Assembly: GCA_965247225.1 (NCBI GenBank)
Contig: CBDFGT010000042.1
Span: 1-28,965 of the forward strand
Source of the DNA: CBDFGT01 sp965247225
Lineage (GTDB): Bacteria > Pseudomonadota > Alphaproteobacteria > Rhizobiales > Rhizobiaceae
DNA length: 28,965 nucleotides
Direction: 5' to 3'
The notes below the pieces were generated by a model, which saw only the letters and a program-made list of their open reading frames with translations, searched no databases and was not told where the DNA came from. Shown in pieces: positions 23,857-28,965 of this stretch; within the stretch, counting starts at the first letter, position 1, and every line of letters begins with the position of its first letter. The translations under genes and the position numbers were made by a program.

Positions 23857-24636
23857 TTAGAGCAATTCCAATTTTATTGCTGAAACCGCAGCTTGTGCAC
23901 GATTTACGGTATCAAGCTTTTTACAGCAAACTTGCAGATAATGATTGACAGTATGCTCGGACAGCGAAGTGATTTTTGCAATTTCGCTGCTCGTTTTACC
24001 GGCAGCGACCCATCTCAAGCATTCCTTTTCCCTTGAATTCAGAATGTTGCGCTTTAGGCTCTGCGTGCTTGTTTGCGAACGGTCCAGAAATTCGGCCAGC
24101 CGTAACACATTCAAATACAAACGCCCGAGATCAACGCTGTCTGAATCGCTTTTGTCTGAAATGAAAAGGGCCAGTGCCTTCGTTCCGTTACCCGTCAGGA
24201 ATGGTACACAGCACCCGGAATGGGCACGAGCCTGAGCCAGGAAAATCCTCTCAACAGGATCCATTTTCTCGCCCGAAAGCGCATCTCTTGCGGCTGCAGA
24301 CCTTTCGGTTTTCACATCGGATGCAACCTGAAATCTATAGGGCATGTATGATGTGCGCAATGGCGCTAGTGTGGACCACGTTGCAAAATCCGCGAGTGTA
24401 GGGACGGAATAATATATATTGCTACTGCTGAATATCAAATCTTCCTTGGAAAGATTTACTCTACCAACTGGAATTTTCAAAACAATCAATCCATCAAACG
24501 TAAATTCAGCAAGAATCCTGTCAAGAATATCCTTGAATTCTTCGCTTGAGTTTATCTTGAAGTAATTGTTGTCATGTCGAATATTCACCTCAAAATCCAG
24601 TGCTTTCGTCGATTCGATGATCGGGGGTATCATCAC
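23857..24636 (-). CDS. LuxR-family transcriptional regulator (solo)
   Basis: A 259-residue protein. The C-terminal LuxR/GerE helix-turn-helix is clear: LNSREKECLRWVAAGKTSSE, then IAKITSLSEHTVNHYLQVCC and KKLDTVNRAQAAVSAIKLELL (about residues 198-259). The N-terminal 170 residues resemble an autoinducer-binding fold in position and length. The usual acyl-homoserine-lactone contact residues are not evident, and no luxI-type synthase is in the window, so it is best called a LuxR solo with unknown signal. Start GTG 24636 (or ATG 24633) has AGAGAG about 8-12 bases upstream. Codon use is A+T-rich compared with the core genes. Confidence 0.88.
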   Translation of the reverse strand: MMIPPIIESTKALDFEVNIRHDNNYFKINSSEEFKDILDRILAEFTFDGLIVLKIPVGRVNLSKEDLIFSSSNIYYSVPTLADFATWSTLAPLRTSYMPYRFQVASDVKTERSAAARDALSGEKMDPVERIFLAQARAHSGCCVPFLTGNGTKALALFISDKSDSDSVDLGRLYLNVLRLAEFLDRSQTSTQSLKRNILNSREKECLRWVAAGKTSSEIAKITSLSEHTVNHYLQVCCKKLDTVNRAQAAVSAIKLELL

Positions 24637-24660
24637 TGTCGTTGCTCTCTATTTTGATCT

Positions 24661-24699
24661 CGGTTTTAAACTGGTTACGCAATTGGTCCTCTAAAACCG
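24661..24699. promoter_or_regulatory. Inverted repeat upstream of the LuxR-family gene
   Basis: CGGTTTTA and TAAAACCG form a perfect 8-bp inverted repeat separated by 23 bases, 25 bases upstream of the LuxR start. It may be an operator for autoregulation or a hairpin in the 5' leader; the sequence alone does not decide. Confidence 0.4.
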
Positions 24700-25206
24700 G
24701 ACAAGATGTCATGTACTTGTTAAATGAGTCGCGGCTAAAGCGTTACACCAAATTTCATGTGGTGATCGCCTTTTGATTGAACACGGTTGTATTTCAAAGT
24801 CTGCATTGTCTTGGGTGGCATCCGACAAGTAGCCGTTGCCTGGTGAGCCAGCAATGCGCCAAATCAAAGTGGGCATTTTCTATTTGTCGCCAAAGGCGTG
24901 CGGTGCATGAAATTGCTTTTCATGCTGGTCCACAAACAACTTTGATTGACGTGCAGATGTCGCAAAACAGACGACCCAATTGCGAGAACGGCTTCACGCA
25001 CCCCACCCCTGCTTCTTCGCCTTCGCCCTTCAAAGAGTCTTCGGAAACAACAGCGAACCCATTGATGCTCAGCCCAATTAAAACCAGCTGAACATAAACC
25101 TCAGGAGTTGTCGCAAGTCGCTCATTTTGGCTTCAAACAGTTCAACGCAGATTGGTCAGAAAAGGCCAAACAAGCCCGATATTTCGCAAAACAAAAATTG
25201 CCAAAC

Positions 25207-25240
25207 AAGCATGCATGCATACTACATGCTTATTTTTATT
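25207..25240 (+). terminator. Hairpin followed by ATTTTTATT
   Basis: AAGCATG pairs with CATGCTT around an 11-base loop and is followed by ATTTTTATT, the form of a weak intrinsic terminator on the plus strand. No annotated plus-strand gene ends upstream of it within 1.4 kb, so it may close an unannotated RNA or be an operator of the following ORF. Confidence 0.35.
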
Positions 25241-25272
25241 GACTAAAAAATTCTTTTGGTGAACTTGCGTTC

Positions 25273-25557
25273 ATGCATGTCGACCACCTGATTTCGGATA
25301 TTCACGAGAAAATTTTAACACTGCAAAACGCGGTTGGTAAAGACTATTCTGAAATCGAAATTGAAAACATATCGCGAGACTTGGACAGCAGCATCAACAA
25401 TCTTGCTCAAATGGCTCCAACAAAAATTGAAGATTCGTTTAAAATCATAAAATTTTTGCTTTCGCTAATTCATGCAGTTTTTGATGACATTGAAATTGCC
25501 AAGCATTATGCCAAAATTATATTGTCGCACATAGAGCATATTGAAAAAAATTCTTAG
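25273..25557 (+). CDS. A+T-rich orphan ORF, 94 residues
   Basis: A predicted all-helical, acidic protein (MHVDHLISDIHEKILTLQNA..., ending in SHIEHIEKNS) with no family I recognise. The middle, IEDSFKIIKFLLSLIHAVFD, is an amphipathic to hydrophobic helix. Base composition is markedly more A+T-rich than the core genes, a sign of possible recent acquisition. GGTGA lies about ten bases before the ATG. It is convergent with the MarR gene 86 bases away. It may encode a small cytoplasmic helical protein or may not be translated. Confidence 0.5.
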   Translation: MHVDHLISDIHEKILTLQNAVGKDYSEIEIENISRDLDSSINNLAQMAPTKIEDSFKIIKFLLSLIHAVFDDIEIAKHYAKIILSHIEHIEKNS

Positions 25558-25643
25558 TGTGAAAATATCTTGATAAGAAAAATCATCTATAACTTGATAA
25601 AATTTCGCTCGTTTCCCACTCACCATTCAAATTAATGGAAATC

Positions 25644-26162
25644 CTAAAATATAACATCTTTTGAATCTAAATTTAACTTCATTTTATCAAAAATCGCACC
25701 AATTGCATTCTTCTCTTCCGTTGATAGATTTGAAATGACCTTTAATAGAAATTGTGTACGCGATTCCAGTATATCCAGATAGGCTTGCGAACCGGATTCG
25801 GTCAGTTCAACACTGACAGCCCTCGCATCCGAAGATTTGTTTTTCTTTTTGGAAACAAGTCCCTTCATTTCCAATTTGCCAATCGCACGGACCATTGAAG
25901 AATGATCGAGTTGACGCATGCGGCTCAGTTCATAGATCGTCGAGCCTGGCCTGATGCCAATGGCCACAATCACATGACTGGCAGACGGACTGAGGCCGGT
26001 GGCTGAAGTAATCAGCCTGTTCAGATTTTCAGTGAAGGAGCACGACAGTTCGCCAAGCGTATTTGCGACACGCTCATGGACAGAATCCTCATGATGATAG
26101 AACGGGCTTACATCGCGGCTTTGGTCAAATTTCGGCTCGACAACGCACTTGTTGTTTAGCAA
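25644..26162 (-). CDS. MarR-family transcriptional regulator
   Basis: A 172-residue protein with the MarR winged helix: TGLSPSASHVIVAIGIRPGS, then YELSRMRQLDHSSMVRAIGKLEMKGLVSKKKN, then the wing SSDARAVSVELTESG and a C-terminal dimerisation helix (LSTEEKNAIGAIFDKM). MarR dimers repress nearby genes and are released by phenolic or oxidant ligands; no efflux or catabolic target adjoins it here. The start is TTG 26162, supported by AGGGA five bases upstream. The 5' 30 residues extend beyond the usual domain. Confidence 0.88.
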   Translation of the reverse strand: MLNNKCVVEPKFDQSRDVSPFYHHEDSVHERVANTLGELSCSFTENLNRLITSATGLSPSASHVIVAIGIRPGSTIYELSRMRQLDHSSMVRAIGKLEMKGLVSKKKNKSSDARAVSVELTESGSQAYLDILESRTQFLLKVISNLSTEEKNAIGAIFDKMKLNLDSKDVIF

Positions 26163-26469
26163 TTTATTCCCTCGTCACTATGCCGCCCCCAAATTCTGTT
26201 TACACCGGATAAACCATGAGTTCACTTCATTTCACCGGTTCTGGATAACAAATATAGTGAATCTGATGCCAGAGTATGTGAACTTGAGATTGTGCGTGCG
26301 CATTTTTCGAGTTGAATGGCAGACCTATCCTGCGAGAGTTATCAACACATTGTTTGATCTGGCAGGAAACGCTCATGCTGCCTCTCAGCTTCCGTCATTC
26401 AAGATTTTGAACAATTTATGACCGGGATGGAATTCTTGGGTGAAGTTGCGTTTTGTCCGCTCACTCATT
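26163..26469. other. Intergenic region between the MarR and TPR genes
   Basis: A 307-base stretch downstream of the TPR gene and upstream of the MarR gene, both on the minus strand. It should hold the MarR promoter. The repeat-like words ACCGGATAA and ACCGGTTCTGGATAA occur near 26203-26250. A 90-codon plus-strand frame (26149-26421) has no ribosome site or recognisable content. Confidence 0.4.
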
Positions 26470-28161
26470 TCAATTCTTGTAAACGAGTTCAATTTTCTCT
26501 GTCAGAACACGATCTAACTCCGGTTCTAACCGGCTTTGAACAATAAACTCGCGGGCGGCGTTGAAATCTGTGACGCCCAGTTTTTCAAGGTTGGCGAGGC
26601 ATCCGGACAGCAATGCCTCTTCCCCTCCGTTAGCCGCAGAAATTGCCTTGAGGAGATTGATCGGTATCGACCTTGGCGCGTCTGCCTTTTTCAAGGGTTC
26701 CGGCACGGAATCATCGCCACCTGCCAGTATGGAGCGCAATGCAGGGGCAAGGTAGTACCAAGCAGGCGGCCTCGGATTGAGATCAAATGCTTGGGCAACA
26801 AGTTCCAAACCCTCGTCCCATTTCCCGGAGTTGACTGCCAATCTGGTTCCAATTTCCGCCAATGAATCAGGATTGTTCGGCCTAAGCTCAAGTTCTTTTC
26901 GTGCATACCGTTCAAAGGCTGCAAGATCGCGGGCGGGCTTGTTCAACGACCAGGCCATCGCTGAGCGCAAAACGACCGGACTGAGTGGTGAAATTTCAAG
27001 CGCTTTGGCGATAGCAACATCCGCTTTTGTCCACAAATCCTGAAATTTCGCAGGTTCAGGCTCTCTGGCGGCTTCATCGACATACACATAAGCCAATGCT
27101 GCCCAAGCTTCGGCATAGCCGGGATTCTTCGCCACAGTGGTTTGAAGGCATTGTTGCAGATGCGCGCGTCGGCCCGCGGCAGGATCGTTCCAATATGGAT
27201 AGATTTCCATGAAACAGCGAAACGCATCGACATCAATGGCGAGCGAAGCCGGCGGATTGGTTTTCAACAATTCCGGGACGATACCGTTTTCCGATCCAAC
27301 CACCGCAGCTATCTTGGCAGAAACTTCATACTGCAACCGGTCGAAATCCGGTCGGTCGAACGGTTCCTTGAACACATTTGTCCATTTGATTTTCAAGGCC
27401 GGAAAGCTTTGCAGTGTAACCGCAACCAGAACATGATTGCCACGTTCCGAAACCTTTCCGGACAGGATGTAATGCGGCGGATTGGAAGCCGTTGCCATTT
27501 GCGACAATGAGTCCATTCCGGAGCCTTCATCCGGCAGCATCACAACGGAAAGCCAGGGATATCGCGCCATATCGCTGACCAGTTCTGCCGATATGCCGAT
27601 GGCAAGCTCACGAGCAGGCAGTTTGGGCGGCGGGTCTTTGGCAAACGTAAAGGGCTGTATCAGGATGCGAGGGCCTTCGAACCTTGCAACAACCGGCAAG
27701 CCATCCGACGATCGCGCAAAGTAAGTGATAGCAAAAAGTGCCGCAACCAAGGCTACGGCAATGAGTGTCAAAGCGATTCCATGCAAATTCGTCGATCGCA
27801 ATGGTGGCAAGTCCCTGATTTTTGCCGGGCGAACAAACTTCGGTTGATAACTGCCCGTCGGTATCTCGATACGAACCGGATCATCCTTGCCATCCCGGGC
27901 GTAATATTCGATCAGCGCTTGCCGCAGGCTTCTCGCCAGCACGCGTACCGATGGATCTGTCTGCGGATCAAAGTTTGCAGGCTTGCCAAGTGCGTCAACA
28001 CCGACTGTATACGCTTTGAGATTGCTCTCCCTGCCCCCAAGCGCTTCTTCAACCAGATATTTGAGCATGGCAGCGGCTTGCGGTGATGCAGACAAGGGCT
28101 TGTTTGCCAAGGCTCTCGCAAGAGCTTCCCGCTTGTCGGTCAACTGAATGCTGGTGTTCAT
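26470..28161 (-). CDS. Membrane-anchored tetratricopeptide-repeat protein of the cyclase-like TPR type
   Basis: A protein of about 563 residues. Residues 1-115 form a domain with a conserved stretch LKAYTVGVDALGKPANFDPQ, TDPSVRVLARSLRQALIEYY and IEIPTGSYQPKF, which in other alphaproteobacteria precedes TPR or adenylate-cyclase-like proteins and looks like a DNA- or partner-binding module. One membrane helix follows (about 124-147), then a TolB-N-like beta region (ILIQPF...ILSGKVSERGNHVLVAVTL), then TPR-like helices (YAEAWAALAYVYVDEAA; LELRPNNPDSLAEIGTRLAV). No cyclase domain is present. ATG 28161 is preferred; TTG 28173 and GTG 28179 are alternatives near an AGAGG site. The function is unknown. 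Confidence 0.82.
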   Translation of the reverse strand: MNTSIQLTDKREALARALANKPLSASPQAAAMLKYLVEEALGGRESNLKAYTVGVDALGKPANFDPQTDPSVRVLARSLRQALIEYYARDGKDDPVRIEIPTGSYQPKFVRPAKIRDLPPLRSTNLHGIALTLIAVALVAALFAITYFARSSDGLPVVARFEGPRILIQPFTFAKDPPPKLPARELAIGISAELVSDMARYPWLSVVMLPDEGSGMDSLSQMATASNPPHYILSGKVSERGNHVLVAVTLQSFPALKIKWTNVFKEPFDRPDFDRLQYEVSAKIAAVVGSENGIVPELLKTNPPASLAIDVDAFRCFMEIYPYWNDPAAGRRAHLQQCLQTTVAKNPGYAEAWAALAYVYVDEAAREPEPAKFQDLWTKADVAIAKALEISPLSPVVLRSAMAWSLNKPARDLAAFERYARKELELRPNNPDSLAEIGTRLAVNSGKWDEGLELVAQAFDLNPRPPAWYYLAPALRSILAGGDDSVPEPLKKADAPRSIPINLLKAISAANGGEEALLSGCLANLEKLGVTDFNAAREFIVQSRLEPELDRVLTEKIELVYKN

Positions 28162-28385
28162 AGAACCGCTCAATACCACCTCTTTTGGGGCGCTTGACCC
28201 TGAAACTGCCTCTATACCGTCGTGTTGAAAGGGTAAGATTCAAAACCATCAGCCGAATGTATTCACCGCACCGCCGCACCCGGATCTGCAGAAGTGAATG
28301 TTACTAGCCTGCGCCTAACCGTTAGTTACATTAAAAAATTCGGGGCGACAAATAGCTGGAAGGCAGTCCAATCAGGAAGACTGTC

Positions 28386-28965
28386 ATGCCCGTAAACACA
28401 CCAGAACTTGCAAATGCGCTTGAAATCTTATCCCGGCCTGATGCCATGATGCATCTATCGGATGTGATGAGGTTCACAGCGGCGTTGGCTGGCGCGCAGG
28501 AAGCAGCGACAGTGACTATTTGATCTCAAACGCACCAGTTCGATCAACGCCATGACCAATGTTTCGATACTGTCGGGACATTTGCGCAACGAGGCTATCG
28601 ACCGGTTGCTGTTGGGGCGGGCGGAATGGTGGACCAATCACCTTCTGCATCCGGCGTTCAACACGGCCGGCCTTCTTGTCCAGGCAAAGGAAAATCTTGT
28701 CTCTGATGCTTTCAGATTTGCATCCGAACCGCTTACCCACCCCAAATGGTCAGCAATAATGGTAGCCCAAAAAACCGGGCCGCATACCTTGTCGGCAGTT
28801 ATTGCCAGTGATTTGAATGAGGTACCTTCGGTGAACAATCTCGTTCTTTTTCAATCATTGGCCACGACGATCTTGAAACGTTGCTCCGAAAGCGCCGCGC
28901 ACAAGCCTGCATTTTCGCTTACGGAACGCGAGAAGGAATGTCTGCTGTGGGGTGCGCGCGGGGAA
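28386..28965 (+). pseudogene. Second LuxR-family regulator gene, apparently frameshifted and cut by the window end
   Basis: An ATG at 28386, with AGGAAG just upstream, opens a frame that encodes MPVNTPELANALEILSRPDA and ends at TGA 28521 after 45 codons (...AAVT-I). The next frame (+1) stays open from 28516 to the window end and reads DLKRTSSINAMTNVSILSGH... through FSLTEREKECLLWGARGE, the first helix of a LuxR helix-turn-helix. Joining the two frames by dropping one T at 28521 (ACTATT-T-GATCTC) gives one continuous protein. It resembles the LuxR gene at 23857-24636 in the REKECL motif. Either a real disruption, a read error or an independent start (ATG 28552) explains it. The C-terminal part lies outside. 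Confidence 0.65.

Larger units (their letters stand above)
24637..25272. other. 636-base intergenic region with inverted and direct repeats
   Basis: I see no credible gene. Landmarks are an 8-bp inverted repeat just upstream of the LuxR gene (24661-24699), a direct repeat GCCAAACAAGC at 25165-25175 and 25200-25210, and a hairpin at 25207-25231 before ATTTTTATT. An open frame at 24777-25091 has no ribosome site or family resemblance. A small RNA ending at the hairpin is possible. Confidence 0.45.

Noticed and set aside
23857..24636. A complete quorum-sensing circuit
   Set aside because: No luxI-type synthase is present and the acyl-homoserine-lactone contact residues are not evident, so only a LuxR solo is claimed.
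24777..25091. A 104-codon plus-strand frame in the intergenic region
   Set aside because: No ribosome site, irregular composition and no recognisable motif. Other frames were read for a decayed gene and none emerged.
25201..25240. CRISPR-like or phase-variable repeat
   Set aside because: The short ATGC repetition and the 11-base direct repeat occur only twice, with no spacer-repeat regularity.
26149..26421. A 90-codon plus-strand frame in the MarR/TPR gap
   Set aside because: No start signal, overlaps the MarR 5' end, and the translation shows nothing recognisable.

Overview
The window looks like a compact alphaproteobacterial chromosome segment, most likely from the order Hyphomicrobiales (rhizobia/Brucella/Phyllobacteriaceae relatives). 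The signs are an IalB-family secreted protein, a yggT-yggU pair, a divergent TesA-type esterase/LolD-type ABC exporter pair, a standalone bioY, and LuxR solos of a type I associate with rhizobia. No genus can be fixed from the sequence alone. The left 18 kb is dense housekeeping DNA with very short or overlapping convergent gene ends. From about 23.1 to 26.5 kb the DNA is visibly richer in A+T and gene density drops, which suggests accessory content.

Region by region. Positions 1-2157 hold a macrolide/lipoprotein-type ABC exporter (partial permease plus ATPase), divergent from a TesA-like SGNH esterase. argG and a LysE/RhtB exporter follow (2177-4186). rlmN (5502-6728) leads a four-gene coupled operon whose other members are three related small membrane proteins (4158-5505). 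A YdeI/OmdA-family protein, an IalB-family protein and a divergent ECF sigma factor without an adjacent anti-sigma gene occupy 6792-8855. Then come an agmatinase-family enzyme, a YkvA-family protein, a pterin-4a-carbinolamine dehydratase, an RNA 2',3'-cyclic phosphodiesterase, two GNAT acetyltransferases, holA, a YghU-like glutathione transferase and a secreted protein of unknown function. Inorganic pyrophosphatase, a DUF1284 protein, bioY, yggU and yggT complete the core block, which ends at a tRNA-Ala(CGC) gene (17758-17833).

Right of the tRNA, five genes on the minus strand (17853-23137) encode a complete galactofuranose-type sugar importer in the order ytfQ, ytfR, ytfT, yjfF. A DgoR-like FadR/GntR regulator is the last cistron. 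Every junction after ytfR is a 4-base overlap. A strong hairpin between ytfQ and ytfR probably sets the excess of binding protein. No sugar-catabolic gene is present in the window.

The last 5.8 kb is regulatory and poorly characterised. It holds a short palindrome-preceded ORF (62 codons), a LuxR-family solo, an A+T-rich 94-residue orphan, a MarR regulator, a 563-residue membrane-anchored TPR protein, and a second LuxR-type gene that seems to be frameshifted and runs off the window. I see no CRISPR array, rRNA, intact insertion sequence or recognisable phage gene. The most interesting material is the LuxR/small-ORF/palindrome cluster, the triplicated membrane proteins behind rlmN, the orphan ECF sigma factor, and the transporter operon with its own terminal regulator.
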